A stretch of DNA of 64,000 nt from Lentibacillus siamensis (GCF_039522605.1 NZ_BAAADS010000025.1:62001-126000), one strand, 5' to 3'; numbered from the stretch's first letter, positions 34,797-42,963 are shown. The notes: generated from the sequence alone by a model not told the origin. Translations and numbers: made by a program.

Positions 34797-35924
34797 TTAT
34801 TGTTCCATATGGGGTAATTTGATCCGAAATGTACTCCCCTTTGACTCGTTCTGCTGTATTTCCAGTTCCCCGTCATGTTTTTCCAGAATTTGTTGAATAA
34901 TCATGATACCAAGACCGGTTCCATTCTGTTTCGTTGTAAAAAATGGTTCTCCAAGTTTATGTATTAATTCTTCAGGAATTCCAGCCCCTTGATCAATCAC
35001 ATCCACCGTTACATACTGTTTTTGAATGAAGGCATGAATATGTATTTCCCCGGGTTCATCCATTGCCTCAATTGCATTTTTAACCAGATTAATTAGAACC
35101 TGTTTAATCTGCGATCGATCACAAAACACAGAATAATTTCCTGAGATATTGCGTGTGATTTCAATATTTTTCAGTCCGGCCTGGGGTTTCAGTAATGTAA
35201 TCACATCTTCAACCATACTGTCTATCGATTCAACCCGCTTATTATCCGTAAGTGGTTTTGAAATAAATAGCAGCTCGGAAGTAATGGTTTCCATTTTCTC
35301 AATCTCGTCAATCATTATCTTGTAGTATTCCTCTTTCCGGCTCACACCAGCCTGAATCAACTGTAAAAAGCCTTTCAAAGATGTCAATGGATTACGGATT
35401 TCATGTGCTATCCCGGCTGCAAGCTGCCCCGCGACGGACATCTTTTCCGAACGGACCATCATTTCTTCAGCTTCTTTTTTATCAGTAATATCTTTCACAA
35501 TAGAGACGAAAAACAGTCTTCCGAATTTATCCCGAACACGTGAAATGATGTGTTCCGTCCAAATGTATTTGCCGCTCCAGTCCCGAACATGTATATTGAA
35601 TGGTTTTCCACTTTCTTCTTCAAGACCATCCATGTACTTCTTCAAATACTCCATATCATCACGGGCAATATAGTCGAACCATTCTGAACCCAATAATTCA
35701 TCCGACTTATACCCCAACAATTGCTCAACAGACTGGGATACAAAAATCAGTTTTCCATTCTCTTCACATACAGTTACAATGTCATTACTGTTCTCATCAA
35801 TCCATTTAAGCAGTGTCTTTGGCAGGGAAGCCAACCCGGGGAAAAACTCCTCAACCTGTGAACAATGTGAAATTTTGGAGCGTTCCATATTGGTATTACC
35901 ATCATTATTTTTTCTGTTTTCCAT
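34797..35924 (-). CDS. PAS-domain sensor histidine kinase, sporulation-kinase type
   Basis: 375-residue cytoplasmic kinase without membrane segments. A PAS/PAC sensor covers about 36-160 (IVTVCEENGKLIFVSQSVEQLLGY). The phosphoacceptor H-box is GIAHEIRNPLTSLKGFLQL, followed by N-box NLVKNAIEAM, G1 DQGAGIP and F/G2 FFTTKQNGTGLG. No response regulator gene is adjacent, the pattern of the orphan Kin proteins that feed the Spo0F-Spo0A phosphorelay; the H-box closely resembles that group. The start is ATG at 35924, with GGGAGGG 6 bases upstream. Confidence 0.83.
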   Translation of the reverse strand: MENRKNNDGNTNMERSKISHCSQVEEFFPGLASLPKTLLKWIDENSNDIVTVCEENGKLIFVSQSVEQLLGYKSDELLGSEWFDYIARDDMEYLKKYMDGLEEESGKPFNIHVRDWSGKYIWTEHIISRVRDKFGRLFFVSIVKDITDKKEAEEMMVRSEKMSVAGQLAAGIAHEIRNPLTSLKGFLQLIQAGVSRKEEYYKIMIDEIEKMETITSELLFISKPLTDNKRVESIDSMVEDVITLLKPQAGLKNIEITRNISGNYSVFCDRSQIKQVLINLVKNAIEAMDEPGEIHIHAFIQKQYVTVDVIDQGAGIPEELIHKLGEPFFTTKQNGTGLGIMIIQQILEKHDGELEIQQNESKGSTFRIKLPHMEQ

Positions 35925-36228
35925 CACTTTCCCTCCCAGATACCGCATTTATTTCGAATCAATTTATTCATGTAACGATTCGTAAAAGTTTCTATGTAAA
36001 AATTATGAGCTCCGAGCCTTGTATGTATCATGTCGCCCTATTATAATTATATTAGGCAACATAAAAAAAATGACTAAAATCTACAAAATTATTCAAACGT
36101 TTATTTTAAACAAGCAAGTAATCTTAATTTTACTATAATTATACATAAAAATAAATGATTCGCGTGGAATAATTTGCCTTTACGACAAAGTACATGTTGC
36201 TTAATTTATAGGAATCGAGTGATGAATT
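35925..36228. other. Gene-free stretch between the kinase and yneK
   Basis: About 300 bases of AT-rich divergent intergenic DNA. It contains the 20-base near-palindrome CCTATTATAATTATATTAGG (36037-36056, symmetric except at two mirrored position pairs) and a TATAAT at 36134-36139 that may be part of the yneK promoter. No coding frame is credible. Confidence 0.5.
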
Positions 36229-36657
36229 ATGTCAGCTATCGGGGATTACATGATAGTTCTGTGGGGTTTTTTGCTGATTACACTAATGGGAATCGGCGGG
36301 TTTTTTATGTTCCGGAAATTTTTAAAAAAATTGCCAAAAGAAGACGGAAGGTCAAAAATGGACTGGGAAGAATTTTACATGGAAAAAACAAGACACATGT
36401 GGCGCAAACCGGAAAAAGAACTTCTGGAAGATTTGGTATCACCAGTACCAGAACTATTCAGGGATCTCGCCAGACATAAAATTGCCAGTAAAATCGGGGA
36501 AATTGCGCTAAAGAAAAAAAGGAAAATTATTACACAGGACGTTCTTATCGAAGGTTATATCCTGGCGACACCCAAACGTGATCACAAATTTCTAAGAAAA
36601 AAATTAGATCAAAAAAATATTGATGTCACCCCATATGAAAGCTTTTTCGAGTATTAA
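36229..36657 (+). CDS. yneK: DUF2621-family protein (YneK)
   Basis: 142-residue protein with one N-terminal membrane helix (about 8-28, VLWGFLLITLMGIGGFFMF) and a basic cytoplasmic domain. Segments MDWEEFYMEKTRHMW and YILATPKRDHKFLRKKLDQ match the DUF2621 family, found only in spore-formers. Function unknown. It is encoded at the same place as yneK in B. subtilis, beside ccdC and near citB. It ends in a terminator shared with ccdC. Confidence 0.82.
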   Translation: MSAIGDYMIVLWGFLLITLMGIGGFFMFRKFLKKLPKEDGRSKMDWEEFYMEKTRHMWRKPEKELLEDLVSPVPELFRDLARHKIASKIGEIALKKKRKIITQDVLIEGYILATPKRDHKFLRKKLDQKNIDVTPYESFFEY

Positions 36658-36687
36658 AAAAATGTGTCTTGTGAAGACACATTTTTT
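36655..36687. terminator. Bidirectional terminator between yneK and ccdC
   Basis: Stem AAAATGTGTCTT/AAGACACATTTT around a 3-base loop, with A and T runs on either side, between convergent stop codons. Confidence 0.88.
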
Positions 36688-37153
36688 AATATTCCAGTTG
36701 TTTTTCAAGTTTTTTATATTTGTATAACATCGCCAGTCGCCAGGACAGTATCATACCGAAAGCAAGCAAGAAGAACATGCCGCTGGTCTCTCCAAGTGAA
36801 ACCGTTCCACCAATAACAAGCTTCATGATAACCCTGATTGCCAACAAACCAAATAAAATAAAGACAAAAGATTTGGAAGGTATAAGATAAATATCATTAT
36901 TTCTGATTTCAAATTTTGAAGTCCTAATCAAAAATATAGAAAAAACCACTCCTACACTGATTGCCTCAAGCACTTGCAACCAGTCAACCTGGAACACTGG
37001 AAACAGGAACATGAACGCACCCGTGCTCATAAATAGTGGTGGCAATATTATTTTTTTTACGGAAGCTGGCTGCTTGGCCGCTTTTAAACGAACAAAAATC
37101 ATCGTAACCGCCATAAACGCAGCAACCACTGTGCTTGCAATAATCCAGAACAT
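36686..37153 (-). CDS. ccdC: Cytochrome c biogenesis protein CcdC (YneJ)
   Basis: 155-residue integral membrane protein with about five hydrophobic segments, lacking cysteines. The pattern TSKFEIRNNDIYLIPSKSF between segments and the opening helix IIASTVVAAFMAVTMIFVRL match CcdC. In B. subtilis it is the third gene of ccdA-ccdB-ccdC. CcdA is needed for cytochrome c maturation, while the role of CcdC is unclear. Here an mrpB gene lies between ccdC and ccdA instead of ccdB. Confidence 0.85.
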   Translation of the reverse strand: MFWIIASTVVAAFMAVTMIFVRLKAAKQPASVKKIILPPLFMSTGAFMFLFPVFQVDWLQVLEAISVGVVFSIFLIRTSKFEIRNNDIYLIPSKSFVFILFGLLAIRVIMKLVIGGTVSLGETSGMFFLLAFGMILSWRLAMLYKYKKLEKQLEY

Positions 37154-37224
37154 ACCTGATCACTCATTTCATTTCACGGTTCAATTGGAGGTTTGTAATA
37201 AAAAGCCGGGGTAATCAACTTCGG

Positions 37225-37656
37225 TCATGATTTCTGATCCCTTGAAATGGACAAAATGATCGTAAGCGTAACACCCAATACTGTAATGTAAACGCCGATA
37301 TCAAACATCATTGCCGTAGCAAGCTCCAGTTTTCCAAAAAACGGCATCTCGACATACGTGAATGTCTGAGACAAAAAAGGAACATTAAAGAAAAACGATC
37401 CGATACCAGTTCCCAGCGCAACCAAAAGTCCAATCGGAATTAACAAGCGGTAATTGACCGGTAAAATTTTTTCAACGGCTTTTGTACCATATGATATGTA
37501 TAAGAGCAGTATTGCGGAAGCTGTCATCAATCCTCCGATAAATCCTCCACCTGGAGAATTATGACCGGCCAGCAGCAGATAAATCGAAAAGCCGAGCAGA
37601 ATAAAAACGATGATTGATGTAGTCATTCGTAATATAAGGTCGTTTGGTTTATACAT
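37225..37656 (-). CDS. mrpB: MrpB/MnhB-type Na+/H+ antiporter subunit, outside any mrp operon
   Basis: 143-residue membrane protein that matches MrpB over its full length: four hydrophobic segments, the loop LAGHNSPGGGFIGGLMTASAI and FTYVEMPFFGKLELATAMMFDIGVYITV. Mrp antiporters need six or seven subunits encoded together, but no mrpA, C, D, E, F or G lies nearby. It occupies the ccdB (yneI) position between ccdA (66 bases upstream) and ccdC (71 bases downstream), all on one strand. Either it serves a distant mrp complex or it has a separate role. Confidence 0.87.
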   Translation of the reverse strand: MYKPNDLILRMTTSIIVFILLGFSIYLLLAGHNSPGGGFIGGLMTASAILLLYISYGTKAVEKILPVNYRLLIPIGLLVALGTGIGSFFFNVPFLSQTFTYVEMPFFGKLELATAMMFDIGVYITVLGVTLTIILSISRDQKS

Positions 37657-37723
37657 AAAAATGCTCCTTTATTTACAGTGACTGCTATTAAAAGTGTAAT
37701 ATATCGTCTGCGAAAAATCCACT

Positions 37724-38431
37724 TTAAAACCCCTGGAAACCGAACCATCCTGCGAGAAATGCAGTTAGTTTGCTCATCCAGTTAAAGAAGAGCGCAATTC
37801 CCATAAAAATCATAAGATAGCCGCCAACCTTCACTATTTTTGCACTGTTTCGTTTAATCCATCCCAGCTTCCCAAGAAAAAATGACAAAATGAAAAACGG
37901 TATGGAAAAACCAAGAATATAACTGATCATCATGACCATTCCCAAATCAGGATTCGTAGCAGCAAGTGACATCACAACCATCAGAATTGGTCCCATGCAT
38001 GGTGTCCATCCCAATGAAAATGCCAGACCAATCAGAAATGAACCGGCAAATCCAGCAGGGCGATTCTTAAAGGTGATTTTTTTATCCTTCATCAGGAATT
38101 CAAAATTCAACAAACCAACGATAACAAGACCAAAAAAAACGATGACAATAGCGCCGATTTGTCTAATGATCTCCTGATAAGTCTTTAAAAAATCAGCAAA
38201 CAGATTGGATGAAAAGCCCAGAACGATAAAAATACACGAAAAGCCGAGCAGAAAGAACAGGGTATGCAGCATGCTTTTCCTATTAAGCATTTTGTTGTCT
38301 TCTCTTATTTCACTGACACTCATCCCGGTGATATAGGATAAAAAAGCCGGATACAATGGCAGCACACACGGTGAGACAAATGATAAGAAACCGGCACCGA
38401 ATGCGATGAATATGTTTATTTCCTCTGTCAT
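37724..38431 (-). CDS. ccdA: Cytochrome c biogenesis protein CcdA
   Basis: 235-residue membrane protein with six helices that passes electrons from cytoplasmic thioredoxin to extracytoplasmic thiol proteins (cytochrome c maturation, sporulation). The two reactive cysteines are in LSFVSPCVLPLYPAFLSY and SLGWTPCMGPIL, both flanked by prolines as in DsbD/CcdA. The start is ATG at 38431, with GGGAGG 7 bases upstream; the length then equals that of B. subtilis CcdA. First of three same-strand genes with mrpB and ccdC. Confidence 0.93.
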   Translation of the reverse strand: MTEEINIFIAFGAGFLSFVSPCVLPLYPAFLSYITGMSVSEIREDNKMLNRKSMLHTLFFLLGFSCIFIVLGFSSNLFADFLKTYQEIIRQIGAIVIVFFGLVIVGLLNFEFLMKDKKITFKNRPAGFAGSFLIGLAFSLGWTPCMGPILMVVMSLAATNPDLGMVMMISYILGFSIPFFILSFFLGKLGWIKRNSAKIVKVGGYLMIFMGIALFFNWMSKLTAFLAGWFGFQGF

Positions 38432-38531
38432 AATGAATCCTCCCATGCACTTCTTCCACCTATTTTAGCAGATACAGACAAAATCAAAAGAAGTTGATTT
38501 TGACAATAAACCGACACTTTCAAGAAACGAA

Positions 38532-38564
38532 AACACCCCCTGTTATCATTTACAACAAGGGGTT
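38532..38564 (-). terminator. Terminator of yneF
   Basis: Stem AACCCCTTGTT/AACAGGGGGTGTT with one bulge and a GTAAATGAT loop, followed on the minus strand by TTCGTTTC, about 28 bases after the yneF stop codon. Confidence 0.65.
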
Positions 38565-38591
38565 CATACACACATATCGTATAAGTGCTGG

Positions 38592-38816
38592 TTACTTCTT
38601 CTCCTGCTGGTTATTCATTGACCGCATCATCTGATTAATTTTCTTTTGCGATGGTTTCTGTCCCATTTGCATCATTAAAGTACGCAGCATTTGTTCATTA
38701 ATTGGAGGGTTTTTCTTCAAGTAATTCATCATATATTTCCGAGCGATGAAAAATCCCAGTGCTACACCGGCAATTAATGCAACGATAGCTATTAGTACAA
38801 CCCAAATTACATCCAT
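38592..38816 (-). CDS. yneF: UPF0154 membrane protein YneF
   Basis: 74-residue protein with one N-terminal membrane helix (about 4-26, IWVVLIAIVALIAGVALGFFIARKY) and a Met- and Gln-rich cytoplasmic tail (NPPINEQMLRTLMMQMGQKPS), the hallmark of UPF0154. Function unknown. Conserved between sirA and ccdA in B. subtilis, as here. ATG preceded by GAAGGAGG at 7 bases. Confidence 0.88.
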   Translation of the reverse strand: MDVIWVVLIAIVALIAGVALGFFIARKYMMNYLKKNPPINEQMLRTLMMQMGQKPSQKKINQMMRSMNNQQEKK

Positions 38817-38860
38817 AGCAACCTTCCTCCTTCGTGTTGTCCCTCATACAGTATAGTAAA

Positions 38861-39322
38861 TCAAAGATAAGAATACAATACTTGTTCAGTCTTGTCCTTC
38901 TTTCTTTGAATTACTGGAGATAACCAGCCATAATGATCCACATTATTACTCATAATAAATAAAACCGGCTGAAATAAACGGAGTGCCGGAAACAGCAAAT
39001 TTTCGGCATCATGCAGTATCTCACTACGAAAGTTTATATGTTTTTGATGAATATGTAAAGAAATATATTGCATATCTTTCCAGATTTCCACGTTATTATT
39101 CTCCCAGCGTACATGCACATTATCAGACTTTATGTGTGAAAGATGAGAAATCAGTTTATTTTTGGGAAAAGAGTTTGTGATAAATTCAAATTGCTTTGTT
39201 AAATCTTCCCGGTTTTCTTCCATTTGATACGCTGTTAAAAAACGGTAAAGGATATGACTTTTATGAAAAAAATGATGCGCAAATTCTTCTTTTATCCAGT
39301 AAATGCTGTATTGATTCAACAA
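38861..39322 (-). CDS. sirA: Sporulation inhibitor of replication SirA (YneE)
   Basis: 153-residue protein matching SirA at its two ends: the opening YSIYWIKEEFAHHFF and the closing HYGWLSPVIQRK. SirA is made under Spo0A control and binds DnaA domain I to block new rounds of replication at the start of sporulation (established in B. subtilis). The middle is poorly conserved. The locus, between tkt and yneF, is the same as in B. subtilis and strengthens the name. Confidence 0.8.
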   Translation of the reverse strand: MLNQYSIYWIKEEFAHHFFHKSHILYRFLTAYQMEENREDLTKQFEFITNSFPKNKLISHLSHIKSDNVHVRWENNNVEIWKDMQYISLHIHQKHINFRSEILHDAENLLFPALRLFQPVLFIMSNNVDHYGWLSPVIQRKKDKTEQVLYSYL

Positions 39323-39474
39323 AATCCCTCCTCATTTACTTTCTATTATACGCATTTCTTTTTAAAATTTTGTCAGAAACCGTAGCAAATTAACACTAGT
39401 TTTGTCAGAATCTAATAGACTGATAAACTGCGGCAGCAATGTATCGTATAAACTATCCTTTGGAGACCCGCGCA

Positions 39475-39505
39475 CTAAAAATGACCTCCCAAACGGAAGG
39501 CCATT
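39475..39505 (-). terminator. Terminator of tkt
   Basis: 11-base stem AATGGCCTTCC/GGGAGGTCATT with G-U pairs and a 4-base loop, followed by TTTT on the minus strand, 13 bases after the stop codon. Confidence 0.8.
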
Positions 39506-39517
39506 CTATTTTACAGA

Positions 39518-41521
39518 TTAGTCGATATATGATTCGACCTGCTGTACAACATTATCAACTGTAAAACCGTACTCTTCAATTACTTTGTCACCCTTGGCTG
39601 AAGCACCGAACGTGTCAATTCCGATTACTTTTCCATTTTCACCAACATAACGTTCCCAGCCAAATGGTGATGCCATTTCAATTGCAACACGGTTTTTTAC
39701 GTGCGGCAAAATTACTTCGTTTTTATATGCCTGCTCCTGGCTGTTGAACCGATCCCAGGATGGCATGCTGATGACATTCACATCAATGCCTTTTTCTTTC
39801 AATGCATCTTTAGCTCTGACAGCAAGCTGCACTTCAGAACCAGTTGCAAGCAATAATGCATCAGGTGTATCTTTATCTGCTTTGCTTACCACGTAAGCGC
39901 CTTTCTTAACGCCTTCATACGCATTTTCTTTCGTACCTTCGAGTGTGGGAAGCCCTTGTCTGGTCAGTACTAAAGCTGTCGGCTTATCTGTTGATTCAAG
40001 AGCTAGCCTCCAAGCCGACTGTACTTCATTTCCATCGGCTGGACGTATCAGTGATAAACCTGGCATTGCCCGGAGTGAAGCCAATTGTTCAATAGGTTCG
40101 TGTGTCGGTCCGTCTTCCCCGACCGCTATGGAATCGTGGGTAAACACATATGTTACCGGTGTATTCATAATTGCGGAAAGTCTGATGGCCGGACGCATGT
40201 AGTCACTGAAAACAAAGAACGTTCCTGCATATACTTTTAATCCGCCGTGCAGTGCCATTCCGTTAGTTGCAGCGGCCATCGCAAACTCACGAACTCCAAA
40301 CCAGATGTTTTTACCTGCATAATTCTGCAATGAAAAGTCTTCTTCCTTTTTAACTGTTGTTTTGTTGGATCCTGCCAAATCTGCACTGCCCCCAAAGAAA
40401 TATGGGACTGATTTGGAAACTTCATTAAGTACCTCTCCTGAAGTGGCTCGCGTTGCTGCAGAATCCTTGCCCGCCTCATAAACAGGGAGATTTTCGTTCC
40501 AGTTTTCTGGCAGCTCACCTTTCATTGCGTGTTCAAGTTCCTTCGCAGCATCAGGGTATTTTTCTCTATAGGAAGTAAACAGTTCGTTCCAATTTTCCTC
40601 AGCATCTGCGCCATCTTTTCCGACTTTTTCATTAAAATCAGCGTAAACTTCTTCAGGTACATGAAAATCATCATGTGTCCATTTATAATATTCTTTCGTT
40701 AATTTCACTTCATCTGCTCCAAGTGGTGCACCGTGTGATGCTGAAGATGCAGATTTATTTGGGGAACCATATCCAATAACCGTTTTAACTTCAATTAAGG
40801 TCGGCTGTTCCGTATTTTCCCTAGCCTCTTTAATAGCGTTACGGATTTCTTTCAGATCATTACCGTCTTCTACGCGAATAACCTGCCAGCCATATGCTTT
40901 GAAACGGGTTTCTGTATCTTCGGAAAACGCTCGATCCAAATCGCCGTCAAGCGAAATATCGTTGGAGTCATACAACGCGATCAGTTTTCCTAAACCAAGG
41001 TGGCCTGCAAGTGATGCGGACTCATGTGAAATACCTTCCATCAAATCGCCATCACTGACAATTGCATAGGTGTAATGATCGATGATGTTAATATCCTCTT
41101 TATTATAAAGAGAAGCAAGGTGCGCCTCGGCCATCGCCATCCCAACCGACATCGCAAGCCCTTGTCCGAGTGGTCCGGTTGTAGCCTCCACTCCATCTGT
41201 ATGATGAACCTCCGGATGTCCCGGTGTTCTGGAGCCCCACTGACGGAATGATTTTAAGTCGTCAATGGTTACATCATATCCGGACAGATGCAATAACCCG
41301 TACTGCAGCATTGATCCATGACCGGCGGACAGTACGAAACGGTCGCGGTTAAACCATTTTGAGTTCTTCGGATTGTGTGTCATGAAGTCGGTCCATAACG
41401 AATAAGCCATTGGAGCTGCTCCCATCGGCAGCCCTGGATGACCGGAATTGGCATTCTCGATTGCGTCAATCGCCAAGGTGCGAATTGTATTAATCGATAG
41501 TTGTTCTGTGTTCTGTGACAA
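39518..41521 (-). CDS. tkt: Transketolase
   Basis: Thiamine-diphosphate enzyme of the pentose phosphate pathway, 667 residues. Opening NTIRTLAIDAIENANSGHPG, then ThDP/metal site AIVSDGDLMEGISHES and DSNDISLDGD, and the pyrimidine domain HDSIAVGEDGPTHEPIEQL. ATG start with AAAGGGGAATTTC in front. Single-gene unit ending in its own terminator; in B. subtilis it is likewise encoded between ynzC and sirA. Confidence 0.96.
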   Translation of the reverse strand: MSQNTEQLSINTIRTLAIDAIENANSGHPGLPMGAAPMAYSLWTDFMTHNPKNSKWFNRDRFVLSAGHGSMLQYGLLHLSGYDVTIDDLKSFRQWGSRTPGHPEVHHTDGVEATTGPLGQGLAMSVGMAMAEAHLASLYNKEDINIIDHYTYAIVSDGDLMEGISHESASLAGHLGLGKLIALYDSNDISLDGDLDRAFSEDTETRFKAYGWQVIRVEDGNDLKEIRNAIKEARENTEQPTLIEVKTVIGYGSPNKSASSASHGAPLGADEVKLTKEYYKWTHDDFHVPEEVYADFNEKVGKDGADAEENWNELFTSYREKYPDAAKELEHAMKGELPENWNENLPVYEAGKDSAATRATSGEVLNEVSKSVPYFFGGSADLAGSNKTTVKKEEDFSLQNYAGKNIWFGVREFAMAAATNGMALHGGLKVYAGTFFVFSDYMRPAIRLSAIMNTPVTYVFTHDSIAVGEDGPTHEPIEQLASLRAMPGLSLIRPADGNEVQSAWRLALESTDKPTALVLTRQGLPTLEGTKENAYEGVKKGAYVVSKADKDTPDALLLATGSEVQLAVRAKDALKEKGIDVNVISMPSWDRFNSQEQAYKNEVILPHVKNRVAIEMASPFGWERYVGENGKVIGIDTFGASAKGDKVIEEYGFTVDNVVQQVESYID

Positions 41522-41672
41522 TGAAATTCCCCTTTCCGATTCAAATCTTGTTTGTATCCTTTTTCATTCTATAACGAAACCACAACAGTAACAAGTCTTT
41601 TCAGGACTCAATTGAGATGTCGGGTGCGCCGAATCAAGAAAACCGTTGGATATAACGTTTACCAACAATCGG

Positions 41673-41906
41673 TCAATTTTTTTTGTTCCGTTCCTGCAGA
41701 TCCCGTACTTTTTGCGGTGTGACATCATTGCCTTCACGATCCATCACGGTCATTGACTTAAACTGATTTTTAAAGGATTTGCGGACATTCTTCAAATATT
41801 CCTGTCGCAGTTCTTTTTGTTCTCCTTTTTCAGCGTCGGTAAGTCCCGCTTCTTTTGACTTTTTGGCAAGTTCATTTATACGATTTAATTTCTCTTTTGA
41901 GATCAT
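41673..41906 (-). CDS. ynzC: DUF896-family protein YnzC
   Basis: 77-residue charged protein of two helices. The motif ISKEKLNRINELAKKSKEAGLT and LTDAEKGEQKELRQEYLKN define the DUF896/UPF0291 family (first motif given here from residue 2). In B. subtilis ynzC is the last gene of the LexA-controlled yneA-yneB-ynzC operon. Here a terminator separates it from yneB, so it may have lost SOS control. The start is ATG at 41906, with AGGAGGG 5 bases upstream; a longer frame has no ribosome binding site. Confidence 0.88.
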   Translation of the reverse strand: MISKEKLNRINELAKKSKEAGLTDAEKGEQKELRQEYLKNVRKSFKNQFKSMTVMDREGNDVTPQKVRDLQERNKKN

Positions 41907-42015
41907 TCTAACCCTCCTGCTAACTCCGTATTGGAAAACCCGATACTCACCCAAATTTTTGTGCGTGCCGAATTCTTTTCTTCCTTATACGGTCAAACTT
42001 ATTTTTCCGATATTA

Positions 42016-42051
42016 GAAAAAAGGCAAGAACATATTGATGTTCCTGCCTTT
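42016..42051 (-). terminator. Terminator of yneB
   Basis: Perfect 14-base stem AAAGGCAGGAACAT/ATGTTCTTGCCTTT (with one G-U pair) and a 4-base loop, followed by TTTC on the minus strand, 28 bases after yneB. It separates yneB from ynzC. Confidence 0.88.
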
Positions 42052-42078
42052 CAATAGTACCTTTTATATAAAATAGAT

Positions 42079-42717
42079 TCAAGAATTTACGTATTCCTGA
42101 TATCGTCGGTGAACGGTTGCTTTGGAAACAGAATATCCTAAATTATTCAGTGAGCGGGTTATTTCTTCAAATGTCATTTCTTTCTGCCTTAATTGAACAA
42201 TTTCTTCTATTGGGAATGCAATCCGTTCACGGCCCGGCGCCTGCTGACGATTGGTTAAATTGCGACTTGGATCAAACCCCTCACGGACCGCCCGTTTCAT
42301 ACCACGCCTGATTTTAGCGTTCTGAAGTTTACGCTGATATTCTTCCACAATACCGACAATTTGAAGAACCATCGAATCTGATTCCGACACTTCCAACTCA
42401 CCACCGTGTAAACTTGTATATATAGATATATTTAATTTCTGTAATTGATGAAACAACGCAATCTTGGTATTTCCCCTTCCCAGTCTTGTTTCATCCTGGA
42501 TAAGCAGAATGTCAGCTTGTCCACTTGAAAAATAATCAAGCATCTCAAAAATACCGTCACGGTTAATCTCGTAACCACTTTCTTGTTCCCCAATACACGT
42601 TAAAATTGAAAAATTATTCCTGACTGCCAGCTTCATCAGTTCTTCTTTCTGCCTTGCCAGAGAAGTCTCCTGTGCCTTCTTATTGGTGCTTACCCTGCAA
42701 TATATGACTGCTTTCAA
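42079..42717 (-). CDS. yneB: Serine recombinase-family protein YneB
   Basis: 212-residue resolvase-like protein. The catalytic serine is in VIYCRVSTNKKAQETS (S10), with conserved arginines in DETRLGRGNTKI; a C-terminal helix-turn-helix lies at about 182-207. Encoded in the SOS-controlled yneA-yneB unit in Bacillaceae; its role in DNA damage is unclear. The start codon is TTG, with AAGGAG 9 bases upstream; no ATG fits before the catalytic region. It is a fixed chromosomal gene here, not part of a mobile element. Confidence 0.87.
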   Translation of the reverse strand: MKAVIYCRVSTNKKAQETSLARQKEELMKLAVRNNFSILTCIGEQESGYEINRDGIFEMLDYFSSGQADILLIQDETRLGRGNTKIALFHQLQKLNISIYTSLHGGELEVSESDSMVLQIVGIVEEYQRKLQNAKIRRGMKRAVREGFDPSRNLTNRQQAPGRERIAFPIEEIVQLRQKEMTFEEITRSLNNLGYSVSKATVHRRYQEYVNS

Positions 42718-42735
42718 TTGAAAAAACTCCTTATT

Positions 42736-42831
42736 TTATGCACTTGTAACCATTGTAAAATATAAAAACACCAGCGCCAATGCAAACGTAACTACATAAA
42801 ATACATCTGTCTTCGTAATCTTTTCAAACAT
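42736..42831 (-). CDS. 31-residue membrane peptide at the yneA position
   Basis: Short gene of 31 codons starting MFEKITKTD, then a single hydrophobic helix (about 10-26, VFYVVTFALALVFLYFT) and a short tail MVTSA. It has an ATG with AAAGGA 9 bases upstream and ends 18 bases before yneB. It lies behind a consensus promoter with LexA boxes, exactly where B. subtilis encodes YneA, the SOS division inhibitor with one membrane helix plus a LysM domain. No LysM domain is present in any frame here. I infer an SOS-induced peptide, perhaps a reduced division inhibitor. Confidence 0.7.
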   Translation of the reverse strand: MFEKITKTDVFYVVTFALALVFLYFTMVTSA

Positions 42832-42859
42832 ACTATTCAGTCCTTTCTACCATTAGTTT

Positions 42860-42873
42860 AGAACTTCTGTTCG
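42860..42873. promoter_or_regulatory. LexA box 1
   Basis: AGAACTTCTGTTCG differs from the Gram-positive consensus CGAAC-N4-GTTCG only at the first base. It lies just downstream of the yneAB -10 hexamer. Confidence 0.75.
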
Positions 42874-42886
42874 CATCTCTACATTT

Positions 42887-42914
42887 ATTATATACGAACA
42901 AATGATCTTGTCAA
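42887..42914 (-). promoter_or_regulatory. yneAB promoter with a weak LexA box
   Basis: Minus strand: TTGACA-N16-TATAAT, both hexamers perfect. The spacer holds AGATCATTTGTTCG (42895-42908), two mismatches from the LexA consensus. Confidence 0.8.
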
Positions 42915-42923
42915 GGTTTTTTT

Positions 42924-42937
42924 CGAACGAATGTTTG
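42924..42937. promoter_or_regulatory. LexA box 2
   Basis: CGAACGAATGTTTG matches CGAAC-N4-GTTYG at every fixed position. It overlaps the lexA -35 hexamer, so LexA would repress its own gene. Confidence 0.85.
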
Positions 42938-42963
42938 CTTATCTGGAATTTTAGTGATAAACT
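42935..42963 (+). promoter_or_regulatory. lexA promoter
   Basis: TTGCTT and TAAACT separated by 17 bases, 37 bases before the lexA ATG. Confidence 0.6.

Noticed and set aside
42079..42717. yneB as evidence of a mobile element or phage integrase
   Set aside because: It is the usual chromosomal resolvase-like gene of the lexA region; no inverted ends, attachment repeats or cargo are present.
42895..42908. Third full LexA box in the lexA-yneA interval
   Set aside because: Two mismatches in one half-site; kept only as a weak box within the promoter entry.
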